DNA of 64,000 nt from Streptomyces olivochromogenes (GTDB lineage Bacteria; Actinomycetota; Actinomycetes; Streptomycetales; Streptomycetaceae). Made by a program: the position numbers and the translations under genes. Below are positions 56,094-64,000 of this stretch, piece by piece; positions within the stretch are counted from its first letter, which is position 1; every line of letters starts with the position of its first letter. The stretch spans positions 665,308 through 729,307 of the forward strand of contig NZ_KQ948451.1 of NCBI RefSeq assembly GCF_001514115.1. Direction: 5' to 3'. The notes below the pieces were generated by a model. The model searched no databases and was not told the origin of the DNA. It was given only the letters and a program-made list of their open reading frames with translations.

Positions 56094-56230
56094 CGTGCAC
56101 CCTCCCCAGCGGCCGTGCCGCGGTGATTGAACGGTGCACGGCAGGCCATCGCAGTCAGGGACGCCACCTGACGCCGGAGGGTTGCGTGCCGCTTTTCTCC
56201 GGTCGAATCACCTTGGCCCATATTGTCCAT
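56090..56230 (-). CDS. 46-residue small protein between hpnD and hpnE (DUF6380-like)
   Basis: ATG 56230 overlaps the hpnD stop (TGATG), and its TGA overlaps the hpnE ATG (ATGA), so three genes are chained. The peptide MDNMGQGDSTGEKRH...ASLTAMACRAPFNHRG..GEGAR resembles DUF6380, a small family seen inside Streptomyces hopanoid operons. It is basic with one Cys and no membrane helix. Double coupling is good evidence it is translated. Function unknown: it may couple translation or bind the HpnCDE enzymes. Confidence 0.75.
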   Translation of the reverse strand: MDNMGQGDSTGEKRHATLRRQVASLTAMACRAPFNHRGTAAGEGAR

Positions 56231-57180
56231 CAGGTACGCCTCCTGACGGTACGCCGGGAGACATGCCGGGCGTCCAGACCGGAGAGGCCGCGCACGGCGA
56301 CGTACGCCTTCTCGCGCCCCGGCAGCGAGACGCGGCCGCGCAGCACGGCCTCCGGCTCGCGCTCGATGCGGTCGAGAAGCCGCCGGTAGATGCCGGCCAT
56401 GGCCGCGACACAGGCGCCGCTGCGCCGGTCGAGCATGGGCAGCAGCCGGTAGCCCTCGGCGAAAAGGGTGCGGGCCCGTCGTACTTCGAAGTGGACGAGG
56501 CCCGCGAAGTCGGAGCCCTCGGGCGGGGTCGGGCCGTTGAACCCGGCCGAGCAGCCGAACTTCGCGAGGTCGTCGGCGGGCAGATAGGTGCGCCCGCCCG
56601 CGGCGTCCTCCCGTACGTCCCGAAGGATGTTGGTGAGCTGGAGCGCGAGCCCGAGCGTGTCCGCATACTCCGGCGCGCGCTCGGCGCCGCGCGCCCCCGG
56701 TTCCGTACCGAACACGCCGAGCGAGAGCCGCCCGATCGCCCCGGCCACGCACCGGCAGTACACCTTCAGGTCGTCCCAGGTCTCGTACGTCTCACCGCGT
56801 ACGTCCATCAGGACGCCGTCGATGAGTTCGTCGAGGCCGCCCAGCGGCACCGGGAAGTACGCGGCGGTGTGGCTGAGGGCGACCGCGACCGGGTCGGTGT
56901 CGTCCTCGTCCACCCGGCCCTCGCGGACCCGGGCGAGCAGAGCCCGGGTGTCCTCGAGCCGCGCCGCCTTCACATCCGTTGCCAGCGCGCCGTCGCCGAT
57001 GTCGTCGACACGCCGTGAGAACGCGTAGAGCGCCGACATCGCACGACGCTTGGGCGTCGGCAGAAGTCTGATGCCATAGGCGAAATTACGAGCCTGCTGA
57101 CCGGTCACTGCCTCGCAGTAGCTGTAAGCGGCGAGTACCGGTGCGGACACGTGTTGTTCCGACTCCACGGTCCGGATCAC
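56230..57180 (-). CDS. hpnD: Presqualene diphosphate synthase HpnD
   Basis: A 316-residue squalene/phytoene synthase-fold enzyme. Asp-rich motifs: RVDDIGDG (first) and NILRDVREDAAGGRTYLP (second), with AYSYCEAVTGQQARNFAYGIRLLP near the start. It joins two FPP into presqualene diphosphate. GTG 57180 overlaps the hpnC stop by GTGA. Confidence 0.95.
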   Translation of the reverse strand: MIRTVESEQHVSAPVLAAYSYCEAVTGQQARNFAYGIRLLPTPKRRAMSALYAFSRRVDDIGDGALATDVKAARLEDTRALLARVREGRVDEDDTDPVAVALSHTAAYFPVPLGGLDELIDGVLMDVRGETYETWDDLKVYCRCVAGAIGRLSLGVFGTEPGARGAERAPEYADTLGLALQLTNILRDVREDAAGGRTYLPADDLAKFGCSAGFNGPTPPEGSDFAGLVHFEVRRARTLFAEGYRLLPMLDRRSGACVAAMAGIYRRLLDRIEREPEAVLRGRVSLPGREKAYVAVRGLSGLDARHVSRRTVRRRT

Positions 57181-58079
57181 CCCTCTCCTCGCAGAGTCAC
57201 TCCCACCTCGCGCAGCAACTGGAGCTTGCCGGGCTTGGGCGGGCCGGGAAGTACGTCGTATTCGGCGGCGGCGATCGCGCGGATCGCCGCCCTTCCCCCT
57301 GCCACGAACCCCGCGAGCAGCAGCTTCAACCTGCCGTGGACGCTACCCACGAGGGGGGTGCCTTCATTCAGGAGGTGGAGCGCGCGTTCTGCTTCGTATG
57401 CAACCAGCGCGCGCACCGATGCGCCCGCTGTGGCCGTGGCGAGATCCGCCTCCTGGACATGGAAGCGCTTCATGTCCTCGGCCGGCAGGTAGATGCGGTC
57501 GCGGCCGAGGTCCTCGGCGACGTCCTGGAGGTGCTCGACGATCTGCAGTGCCGTGCACACCGCGTCCGAGTGGCGGATCCGCTCGGGCGTGGAGGTGCCG
57601 GTGACGGACAGCACCAGGCGGCCGACGGGGTTGGCGGACAGCTCGCAGTAGGCCACGAGGTCGTCATAGGTCTCGTAACGCTTGATCAGCTGGTCCTGGC
57701 GGTTGGCCGCGATCAGCCCGAGGAAGGGTTCGGGGGTGAGGTCCGCGCGGCGGACCGTGGGCTGCAGGCGGCGCAGCAGCGGGTGGTGCGGCGTCGAGTC
57801 GAACACGCGGTGCAGGTCGGCCTCGAAGGCGTCCAGGAGTACGAGACGGTCCTCGGCCTCTTCGGGCGACACGCCGAGCAGCCTGGCGTCCGCGCCACCC
57901 GGGGCGAGGTCGCCGTCACCGATGTCGTCGACGAGGCGGGCGAAGCCGTAGACGGCCATCAGATCGTCGCGCCAGGCCTGGGGCAGGAAGAAGGGTGCCA
58001 CGGGGAAGTTCTCGCCCGCGGCCTTGTCGAGCGTTCCGCGCTCCGTCTCACCAGTGCGCGCCGTACCGGCTTGGGTCAC
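57177..58079 (-). CDS. hpnC: Hydroxysqualene synthase HpnC
   Basis: A 300-residue squalene/phytoene synthase-like enzyme, first gene of the operon. Motifs: ENFPVAPFFLPQAWRDDLMAVYGFARLVDDIGDGD (first Asp-rich) and HLQDVAEDLGRDRIYLP (second). GTG 58079 is chosen; a longer frame lacks support. HpnC turns presqualene diphosphate into hydroxysqualene. Confidence 0.93.
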   Translation of the reverse strand: MTQAGTARTGETERGTLDKAAGENFPVAPFFLPQAWRDDLMAVYGFARLVDDIGDGDLAPGGADARLLGVSPEEAEDRLVLLDAFEADLHRVFDSTPHHPLLRRLQPTVRRADLTPEPFLGLIAANRQDQLIKRYETYDDLVAYCELSANPVGRLVLSVTGTSTPERIRHSDAVCTALQIVEHLQDVAEDLGRDRIYLPAEDMKRFHVQEADLATATAGASVRALVAYEAERALHLLNEGTPLVGSVHGRLKLLLAGFVAGGRAAIRAIAAAEYDVLPGPPKPGKLQLLREVGVTLRGEG

Positions 58080-58282
58080 CGCTCGCCGCCCGGCGCGGGG
58101 ACGGCACACGCGTCGCGGAGCTGGAGAGTTTCCGTAGCCATTGCCGTCACATCTCCCGTTCTACACTGCCGACCCAATAGTGCCCATTTCGGACACGCCG
58201 CCCGGGACTCCGCGCGGCGCGCCGGTGCCGGGTGTCGCGCAGTATCGCCCCACTTGCCGCGATTCAGCACCGGTACAGCTTA

Positions 58283-58350
58283 CGTTGTACAACGCAGCAA
58301 GGTTCGTCGGGGTGTCCTGCACATCACAACAACACACCGATTGGTGTCAA
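58283..58350 (-). promoter_or_regulatory. Promoter/operator region of the hopanoid operon
   Basis: In the 358-base gap 58080-58437 the minus strand has TTGACA at 58350-58345, a possible -35, overlapped by an imperfect palindrome ACACCAATCGGTGT. A perfect 12-base palindrome CGTTGTACAACG lies at 58283-58294, downstream of it. They may mark the start region and a regulator site for the eleven-gene operon. The -10 is poor. Confidence 0.45.
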
Positions 58351-58392
58351 GATTCCTAAGGCCAGCAGGAGTTGGCGTTTCCTTTGCAGACG

Positions 58393-58426
58393 CAGGGCCC
58401 CGCCGAATCGTTGCGGCGGGGCCCTG
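58393..58426 (-). terminator. Terminator of the ABC/CDP-alcohol operon
   Basis: A perfect 13-bp stem (CAGGGCCCCGCCG and complement, eight-base loop) 12 bases beyond the stop of the ABC ATPase at 58438. No T-tract. Confidence 0.85.
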
Positions 58427-58437
58427 GAGACTACGAG

Positions 58438-59211
58438 CTACTTGCCCGTGAACTTCTCGTACTCCTTGAGGACCTCTTCGGTCGGACCGTCCATCCGCAG
58501 CTCACCGCGCTCCAGCCAGAGCACGCGGTCGCAGGTGTCGCGGATCGACTTGTTGTTGTGGCTGACCAGAAACACCGTGCCCGCGCTCTTGCGCAGCTCG
58601 CGGATCCGCTGTTCGGAGCGCCTCTGGAAGGAGCGGTCGCCGGTGGCGAGGGCCTCGTCGATCATGAGGACGTCGTGGTCCTTGGCGGCCGCGATGGAGA
58701 AGCGCAGCCGCGCCGCCATGCCGGAGGAGTAGGTGCGCATCGGCAGGGTGATGAAGTCGCCCTTCTCGTTGATGCCCGAGAAGTCGACGATCTCCTGGTA
58801 ACGCTCCCTGATCTGCTCGCGGGACATGCCCATCGCGAGCCCGCCCAATATGACGTTGCGTTCGCCCGTGAGGTCGTTCATCAGGGCCGCGTTCACGCCG
58901 AGCAGCGAGGGCTGACCGTCGGTGTAGACCTTGCCCTTCTCGGCGGGCAGCAGACCGGCGATGGCACGCAGGAGCGTGGACTTGCCGGAGCCGTTGGAGC
59001 CGATCAGGCCGATGGCCTCGCCGCGGTAGGCCGTGAAGGAGACGCCCCTGACGGCGTGCACCTTGCGTACGCCCCGCTCCTCGCCGCGCTTGATGATGCG
59101 GCTGAGGGCGGCGGTGGCGCTGCCCTTGCCGGTCTTGGCGCCGTTCACGCGGTAGACGATGTGCAGCTCGTCCGCGATCACGGTCGGGATGTGGGATGTC
59201 TGCTCAGCCAC
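58438..59211 (-). CDS. ABC transporter ATPase (TagH/Wzt type)
   Basis: A 257-residue ATPase for polysaccharide or teichoic-type export. GTG 59211 overlaps the permease by eight bases. It has Walker A GSNGSGKSTLL, signature YSSGMAARL, Walker B VLMIDEALATGD and the switch His in VSHNNKSI; no C-terminal carbohydrate-binding domain is present, as in the short TagH form. Partner permease is encoded just upstream. Confidence 0.92.
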   Translation of the reverse strand: MAEQTSHIPTVIADELHIVYRVNGAKTGKGSATAALSRIIKRGEERGVRKVHAVRGVSFTAYRGEAIGLIGSNGSGKSTLLRAIAGLLPAEKGKVYTDGQPSLLGVNAALMNDLTGERNVILGGLAMGMSREQIRERYQEIVDFSGINEKGDFITLPMRTYSSGMAARLRFSIAAAKDHDVLMIDEALATGDRSFQRRSEQRIRELRKSAGTVFLVSHNNKSIRDTCDRVLWLERGELRMDGPTEEVLKEYEKFTGK

Positions 59212-60133
59212 GGCCGTACCTCTCTTCCGCCTTCCAGAAGTACACGAACCCGCCGGCGGCGACGACCACGGCCCAGAAGGTGGCGATGGCCCACACATGG
59301 GGCGGCAGGTTCGAGGCGCCGTAGCCGTCGATGAGGGCGAAGCGCATCAGGTCCATGTAGATCGCGGCCGGGTTCACCTGGAGCGCGCGGATGAACCACT
59401 CGGGCCGTCCGACGAGCATGTTGCTGATGGAGAACATGACGCCCGAGGTGTACATCCAGGTCCGCAGGATGAACGGCATCAGCTGGGCGAGGTCCGGAGT
59501 CTTGGCGCCCAGGCGCGCCACGATCAGCGCGAGGCCGGTGTTGAAGAGGAACTGCAGCACCAGCACCGGGACGATCAGCAGCCAGGACAGACCCGGCACA
59601 CTGCCGAAACCGATCACCACGACGAACAGCACGATCATCGAGAACAGCAGCTGCTGGAGCTGCTGGAGCGCGAAGGAGATGGGCAGCGAGGCGCGCGGGA
59701 AGTGCAGCGCGCGCACCAGCCCCAGGTTGCCCGAGATCGCACGGACGCCCGCCATGATCGAGCTCTGCGTGAACGTGAAGACGAACACACCGGTCACGAG
59801 GAACGGGATGTAGGTGTCGTGCGACATGCCCCGGCTGGCCTTGAGGATCACGCCGAAGATGAAGTAGTACACGGCCGCGTTCAGCAGCGGCGTCGCCACC
59901 TGCCACAGCTGGCCGAGCTTGGCCTGGCTGTACTGCGCGGTGAGTTTCGCCTGCGAGAAGGCGAGGATGAAGTGCCGCCGCCCCCACAGCTGACGCACGT
60001 ACTCGACGAGTCCGGGCCGGGCGCCGCTCACCGCGAGCCCGTACTTGTCGGCCAGGTCGGCCGCGGAGAGCCCGTCATCGGGGGACGGACGGTCGCTCAG
60101 CGCGACAGTTCCGTCATGCGTTGTCTCACTCAC
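59204..60133 (-). CDS. ABC-2 type transporter permease (TagG/Wzm)
   Basis: A 309-residue inner-membrane protein of about six helices: FILAFSQAKLTAQYSQAKLGQLWQVATPLLNAAVYYFIFG, SSIMAGVRAIS and ALHFPRASLPIS, typical of polysaccharide exporters. With the ATPase it should move a lipid-linked glycopolymer across the membrane. The next genes suggest the load. Confidence 0.92.
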   Translation of the reverse strand: MSETTHDGTVALSDRPSPDDGLSAADLADKYGLAVSGARPGLVEYVRQLWGRRHFILAFSQAKLTAQYSQAKLGQLWQVATPLLNAAVYYFIFGVILKASRGMSHDTYIPFLVTGVFVFTFTQSSIMAGVRAISGNLGLVRALHFPRASLPISFALQQLQQLLFSMIVLFVVVIGFGSVPGLSWLLIVPVLVLQFLFNTGLALIVARLGAKTPDLAQLMPFILRTWMYTSGVMFSISNMLVGRPEWFIRALQVNPAAIYMDLMRFALIDGYGASNLPPHVWAIATFWAVVVAAGGFVYFWKAEERYGRG

Positions 60134-60255
60134 AAATGGAAACTTTCGTCTTCATGATGCGCACGGCCTGGTCGGGCAGGGGCTGAGGGCACGGGACACC
60201 GGGGTACGGCGAACGTGCTCCCGGGAACGAGCTTGTCAGATGGTGTAGCCGCTTG

Positions 60256-61140
60256 TCAGATGACAGGAGGACGACCGAGGCGGGTCAGCCGCCACACCGT
60301 ACGCCACTTCATGGGCCGCCGGGGTCCGCAGGGACTGGTCCAGCCCTCCTTGAAACCGCCGAACCACGCCTTGAGTGCAGGTCCCGAGGGGCGGCGGGCC
60401 AGGGTCAGGAGCATCCAGACGCCGAGGTAGACGGGGACGAGCGGCGCGGGAAGGTTTCGGCGCGCGAGCCAGACACGGTTGCGGGCCACCATGCGGTGAT
60501 ACACCGCGTGCCGCGAAGGGGCGGTCGTGGGGTGGTACAGCACCATGTCGGACCGGTAGTCGATCATCCAGCCCGCGTCGAGGGCCCGCCATGCCAGGTC
60601 GGTTTCCTCGTGGGCGTAGAAGAACTCGTCCGGAAGTCCGCCGACCTCGGCGAAGACCTTCGTACGGACCGCGTTGGCGCCACCGAGGAAGGTGGTCACG
60701 CGCGAGGAGCGCATCGGGTCAGAGGCGCGCAGCCGCGGCACGTGACGGCGCTGGGTCTCCTTGGTCTCGGGGTCCGCGATCCGGAAGCTGATGATGCCGA
60801 GCTCGGGGTCGGCGGCGAAGGCCAGGCGGCACAGCTCGGCGGTGTCGTGGGTGGCGAGGAGGCCGTCGTCGTCGAGGAAGAGCAGGATGTCGACGTCCGT
60901 GCCACCGGGGCCGAAGGCCTCGATGCCCACGTTGCGGCCGCCCGGTATGCCGAGGTTCTCGGGCAGCTCTACGGTGCGTACGCCGTGGGGGACGTCCGGG
61001 ACGGGCGAGCCGTTGCCGACCACGACCACCTCGACCCGGTCGCCGTCCTGCTTGGCGACGGAGTCCAGCAGGGCTCGGAGCTCGTCGGGGCGGTTGCCCA
61101 TGGTGATGATGACCGCGCCGACCTTCATCGCCGTACTCAC
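60256..61140 (-). CDS. Family 2 glycosyltransferase
   Basis: A 294-residue inverting GT-A enzyme: VGAVIITMGNRPDELRALLDSV, NLGIPGGRNVGI, FLDDDG (DxD), GGANAVRTKVF, FFYAHEETDLAWRAL (ED). Its C-terminal region has one hydrophobic stretch (YLGVWMLLTLAR) that may touch the membrane. It overlaps the CDP-alcohol phosphotransferase by ATGA-type contact at 61137-61140. Sugar donor unknown. Confidence 0.92.
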   Translation of the reverse strand: MSTAMKVGAVIITMGNRPDELRALLDSVAKQDGDRVEVVVVGNGSPVPDVPHGVRTVELPENLGIPGGRNVGIEAFGPGGTDVDILLFLDDDGLLATHDTAELCRLAFAADPELGIISFRIADPETKETQRRHVPRLRASDPMRSSRVTTFLGGANAVRTKVFAEVGGLPDEFFYAHEETDLAWRALDAGWMIDYRSDMVLYHPTTAPSRHAVYHRMVARNRVWLARRNLPAPLVPVYLGVWMLLTLARRPSGPALKAWFGGFKEGWTSPCGPRRPMKWRTVWRLTRLGRPPVI

Positions 61141-61916
61141 TTCAGCCTGCTGGAGGCGAGGATGGACACGAGGTGCAGCACGGTCTGGAGGATGGCGATG
61201 CCGGCCAGGACCGCGACGCCGAGGCGGGTGAAGAACAGGTCTCCGCGCACCGAGTCCACGATGGCCAGCACCAGGATCAGCAGGGACGCCTCGATGCCGA
61301 GGACGAGCCGGTGGAACTTCAGCGCGGCGGCGGCCTTGCGGGCCAGCGCCATGCCGGAGGAGCGCGGCTCGGACGCCGACTCCTTGACCGGCGGCAGGCC
61401 GCCCTGGTGACGGGCGACGCCGACGAGGTCGGTCTCGGCCTTGATCAGGATCGCGCCGAGGGCCGCCAGGGTGCCGAGGAAGGCCCAGAGCCAGTCGATC
61501 CGCCCGGAACCCCAGGGATCGGCGGCGCGCAGGCCGAAGCCCACGAGCACCGCGGCGTCGGTCAGATAGGCACCGACCCGGTCCAGGTAGACCCCGCCGA
61601 GCGAGAACTGCTTCTTCCAGCGCGCCACCTCACCGTCGACACAGTCGAGCAGCAGGTAGAGCTGGACCATGAGCACGCCGAGCACGGCGCCCGGGATCCC
61701 CGGCACCAGCAGGGCCGGGGCGGCGAGCACGCCGAAGACAGTCATCAGGTACGTGAGCTGGTTGGGCGTGATCCTGGTGTTCACCAGGTAGCGGTCGCAG
61801 CGCAGCGAGATCTCTCGCATGTACAGGCGTCCCGCCCAATGCTCACCGCTGCGCCGGTCCTTCACCCCTGCGGGATGAACGACGGGGCGGAGTTCAGCTA
61901 CTGATGGCCTTGGCAT
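61137..61916 (-). CDS. CDP-alcohol phosphatidyltransferase-family membrane enzyme
   Basis: A 259-residue integral membrane protein with about six helices. The family motif reads DCVDGEVARWKKQFSLGGVY followed by LDRVGA: the first three Asp of DxxDGxxAR-x8-GxxxDxxxD are kept, but the fourth (catalytic base) is Ala, with an Asp four residues later. It should join a CDP-activated alcohol to an acceptor hydroxyl. It sits between a G1P dehydrogenase-like gene and a glycosyltransferase. Confidence 0.88.
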   Translation of the reverse strand: MPRPSVAELRPVVHPAGVKDRRSGEHWAGRLYMREISLRCDRYLVNTRITPNQLTYLMTVFGVLAAPALLVPGIPGAVLGVLMVQLYLLLDCVDGEVARWKKQFSLGGVYLDRVGAYLTDAAVLVGFGLRAADPWGSGRIDWLWAFLGTLAALGAILIKAETDLVGVARHQGGLPPVKESASEPRSSGMALARKAAAALKFHRLVLGIEASLLILVLAIVDSVRGDLFFTRLGVAVLAGIAILQTVLHLVSILASSRLK

Positions 61917-62955
61917 AGTCGGAGTAGATGTCCTTGATCTGGTTGGTTTTCAGGTCGAGGTGTTCGAGGATCGTGTATCGGCCCGGCCGGGTCTGCGGAG
62001 CGAACTCCACGACCTGGACGAACTCGTCCACGGTGAACCCGATCTCCTCGGGCAGCACCGGCAGCCCGTGCCGGTGCAGCACCTCGGCCATGTACGCCGA
62101 CTCCTCGTGCGCCCCCCGCAGGTACATCGCGAAGGCCGCGCCCAGACCGCACTGCTCGCCGTGGCTGGCCGCGCGCTTGGGGAAGAGGAGGTCGAAGGCG
62201 TGGTTGATCTCGTGGCAGGCGCCCGACGAGGGCCGTGAGTCGCCCGACACCGACATGGCGATCCCGCTGAGGACCAGTGCCTCGGCGAGCACCTGGAGGA
62301 AGTCGTTGTCGCCGATGCCGCCGGGGTGGCGCAGTACGGCCTCTCCGGCCTGGCGTGCCATCGCGGCCGCGAGACCGTCGATCTTCTCGCCGTTGACGCG
62401 GTTGGCCAGCTCCCAGTCCGCGATCGCGGAGATGTTGGAGACGGCGTCGCCGATGCCGGAGCGCACGAACCGCGCGGGGGCGTCGCGGATCACATGGAGG
62501 TCGATGACGACCGCGATCGGGTTCGGCACACCGTAGGAGCCGCGGCCCGCGTCGTTGTCGAGGGTCGCGACGGGCGAGCACAGGCCGTCGTGCGCGAGGT
62601 TGGTGGGCACGGCGACCAGTGGGAGGCCGACGCGCGCCGCGGCGAACTTCGCGCAGTCGATGATCTTGCCGCCGCCCAGGCCCACGACCGCGTCGTAGTG
62701 ACCGGCCTTGATGGCACCGGCCAGCCGGATCGCGTCGTCGAGGGTGCCGCCGCCGACCTCGTACCAGGTGGCGCCGGGCAGGGCCGGGGCGATCCGCTCG
62801 CGCAGCTTCGCGCCGGAGCCGTTGCTCACCGCGACGGCCAGCTTGCCGGAGTGTGAGATCCGCTGGTCGGAGAGCACGCTCGCCAGGTCGTCCAGGGCAC
62901 CCGGGCGGATGTCGACGACGACCGGTGAGGGAATGAGCCTTGTCAGTACTGGCAC
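61894..62955 (-). CDS. Iron-containing / glycerol-1-phosphate dehydrogenase-like enzyme
   Basis: A 353-residue dehydroquinate-synthase-fold NAD(P) enzyme from GTG 62955, overlapping the nucleotidyltransferase by 13 bases. GLGGGKIIDCAKFAA is the nucleotide loop. LVAVPTNLAHDGLCSPVATL closely follows the archaeal G1PDH pattern SVPT..HDG..SP. Metal ligands are Asp in HDG, His in GACHEINHAFD and His in ASHGEQCGLGA. It may make sn-glycerol 1-phosphate from DHAP; substrate is inferred from motif and neighbours. Confidence 0.88.
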   Translation of the reverse strand: MPVLTRLIPSPVVVDIRPGALDDLASVLSDQRISHSGKLAVAVSNGSGAKLRERIAPALPGATWYEVGGGTLDDAIRLAGAIKAGHYDAVVGLGGGKIIDCAKFAAARVGLPLVAVPTNLAHDGLCSPVATLDNDAGRGSYGVPNPIAVVIDLHVIRDAPARFVRSGIGDAVSNISAIADWELANRVNGEKIDGLAAAMARQAGEAVLRHPGGIGDNDFLQVLAEALVLSGIAMSVSGDSRPSSGACHEINHAFDLLFPKRAASHGEQCGLGAAFAMYLRGAHEESAYMAEVLHRHGLPVLPEEIGFTVDEFVQVVEFAPQTRPGRYTILEHLDLKTNQIKDIYSDYAKAISS

Positions 62956-63695
62956 GCGATCTCCCGTCCCTTGGCGAGGTCGTCGTGGTTGTCGATCTCG
63001 ACCCACTTGACGTCACCGATCGGCGCCACGTCGATCTTGAAACCGCGGTTGACGAGCTCCTGGTAACCGTGCTCGTAGAACTGCTGCGGGTCCGTCTCCC
63101 ACACCGTCTTCAGCGCGTCGGCCAGGTCGGCGGCGGCGGCGCCCTCGATGAGGGTGACGCCGATGTACTCGCCGGTGGCCTCGGCGGGCTCCATCAGCTT
63201 GGTGATCTTCCGGACGCCCTTGTCGGGGTCCACGACGACCTTCATCTCCTCGTCGGCGAGCTTCTTCACCGTGTCGAGGGCGAGGATGATCCGCTTGCCG
63301 TCGCCGCGGGCGGCCAGCAGCGTCTTCTCGACGGAGACCGGGTGCACGGTGTCGCCGTTGGCGAGGATCACACCGTCCTTGAGTGCGTCACGGCCGCACC
63401 ACAGGGAGTAGGCGTTGTTCCACTCCTCGGCCTTGTCGTTGTCGATGAGGGTGATCTTGAGGCCGTACTTGGCCTCCAGGGCGTCCTTGCGGTCGTACAC
63501 GGCTTCCTTGCGGTAGCCGACGATGATCCCGACCTCGGTCAGACCGATCTCGGCGAAGTTGCCGAGGGTCAGGTCCAGGACCGTGATGCTGTCCTCTATG
63601 CCCGCGGGGCCCACCGGCACGAGAGCCTTTGGGAGGCTGTCGGTGTAGGGACGCAGACGCCGACCGGCGCCGGCCGCCAGCACGAGGCCGATCAT
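62943..63695 (-). CDS. Nucleotidyltransferase, phosphocholine/polyol cytidylyltransferase-like
   Basis: A 250-residue GT-A-fold NTP transferase: LVLAAGAGRRLRPYTDSLPKALVPV, NNAYSLWCGRDAL (LicC-like), LANGDTVHP and KWVEIDNHDDL. Such enzymes make CDP-choline or other CDP-polyols. ATG 63695 overlaps the upstream gene by ATGA. It probably activates the alcohol phosphate made by the dehydrogenase. Confidence 0.9.
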   Translation of the reverse strand: MIGLVLAAGAGRRLRPYTDSLPKALVPVGPAGIEDSITVLDLTLGNFAEIGLTEVGIIVGYRKEAVYDRKDALEAKYGLKITLIDNDKAEEWNNAYSLWCGRDALKDGVILANGDTVHPVSVEKTLLAARGDGKRIILALDTVKKLADEEMKVVVDPDKGVRKITKLMEPAEATGEYIGVTLIEGAAAADLADALKTVWETDPQQFYEHGYQELVNRGFKIDVAPIGDVKWVEIDNHDDLAKGREIACQY

Positions 63696-64000
63696 GCGGG
63701 TTCTCCTTCGTCGTGTACGGCGGGGGCCCCGGAGGACACCCAGAAGCGGATGCTCTCGACGAGCACCAGCAGTGCCACGGCCACGGCGAGCGCCGTGAGC
63801 GCGACCTTGAACTGTGCGGCGGTGAGCAGCACGGCCAGGACGGTGACCAGCAGAGTCCTGCCTTCGTGCCCGCCGATCGCCCGCACCAGCCAGTGCGGGG
63901 GGGCTCCGGCGTTGCCGCGGATGCGGTACACCGTGTCGTAGTGATGGTAGGCGACGGCGGCCACCAGGCCGAAAGCCGCGGGCAAGGCCCCGTTCACCTC
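63692..64000 (-). CDS. C-terminus of a DUF5941/CDP-alcohol phosphatidyltransferase membrane protein (5' end outside window)
   Basis: At least 102 C-terminal residues are visible, open to the window edge: ALPAAFGLVAAVAYHHYDTVYRIRG, then two membrane helices (LLVTVLAVLLTAAQF, VALLVLVESIRFWV). The YHHYDTVYRIR element is seen in Streptomyces DUF5941 proteins fused to a CDP-alcohol phosphatidyltransferase. Its start lies to the right of the window. It is cotranscribed with the nucleotidyltransferase. Confidence 0.8.
   Translation of the reverse strand, partial: EVNGALPAAFGLVAAVAYHHYDTVYRIRGNAGAPPHWLVRAIGGHEGRTLLVTVLAVLLTAAQFKVALTALAVAVALLVLVESIRFWVSSGAPAVHDEGEPA

Overview
The window is chromosomal DNA from a Streptomyces or a very close relative. 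The GC content is very high, and GTG and TTG starts, four-base stop/start overlaps and long GC-driven antisense frames are common. It also carries two conservon (cvnABCD) operons and a complete actinomycete-type hopanoid operon. Similarity calls come from recognising protein motifs by eye; no database search was run.

Layout, left to right. (1) 1-5.4 kb: a truncated secreted M4 metalloprotease, a NUDIX-like protein and a membrane Ser/Thr kinase whose stop codon lies exactly at the edge of a 254-bp MITE-like element. (2) 5.4-12.2 kb, minus strand: a conservon whose P450 lacks the usual ExxR and I-helix Thr. It is followed by one continuous reading frame joining an indole prenyltransferase (DMATS/ABBA type) to tryptophanase, and a small ORF plus an attenuator-like hairpin lie just upstream of that frame. 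(3) 12.5-16.2 kb: an ABC exporter, decayed MFS and P450 genes, and tRNA-Pro(GGG). (4) 16.3-24.6 kb: a split transketolase, a small ORF/sigma factor/unknown protein operon, a GNAT/XRE pair, LysR, and the threonine catabolic genes kbl and tdh. (5) 24.8-30.6 kb: a second conservon with a GAF protein, and an MBL-fold hydrolase. (6) 30.8-44 kb: a decayed carboxymuconolactone decarboxylase gene, a ThDP decarboxylase coupled to an amino-acid dehydrogenase, TetR, GDSL hydrolase, rhamnogalacturonan lyase with a DUF6250 protein, a LysM/M23 cell-wall hydrolase under a probable c-di-AMP (ydaO) riboswitch, alpha-galactosidase and a tyrosine phosphatase.

(7) 44.2-58.1 kb, minus strand: an XRE/DUF6126 pair with a clear palindromic operator, then the hopanoid operon hpnC-hpnD-(46-aa ORF)-hpnE-polyprenyl synthase-shc-hpnG-hpnH-ispG-dxs-aminotransferase. 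It encodes squalene synthesis, cyclisation and side-chain extension to aminobacteriohopanetriol, with its own copies of two MEP-pathway enzymes. (8) 58.4-64 kb, minus strand: an ABC exporter pair, a glycosyltransferase, a CDP-alcohol phosphotransferase, a dehydrogenase resembling archaeal glycerol-1-phosphate dehydrogenase, a nucleotidyltransferase and the end of a DUF5941-type membrane protein. This looks like a module that makes and exports a glycerophosphate-type lipid or polymer.

The strongest candidates for something new are the prenyltransferase-tryptophanase fusion in the conservon/P450 locus, the MITE that set the kinase C-terminus, and the archaeal-like G1P/CDP-alcohol module beside the hopanoid operon.
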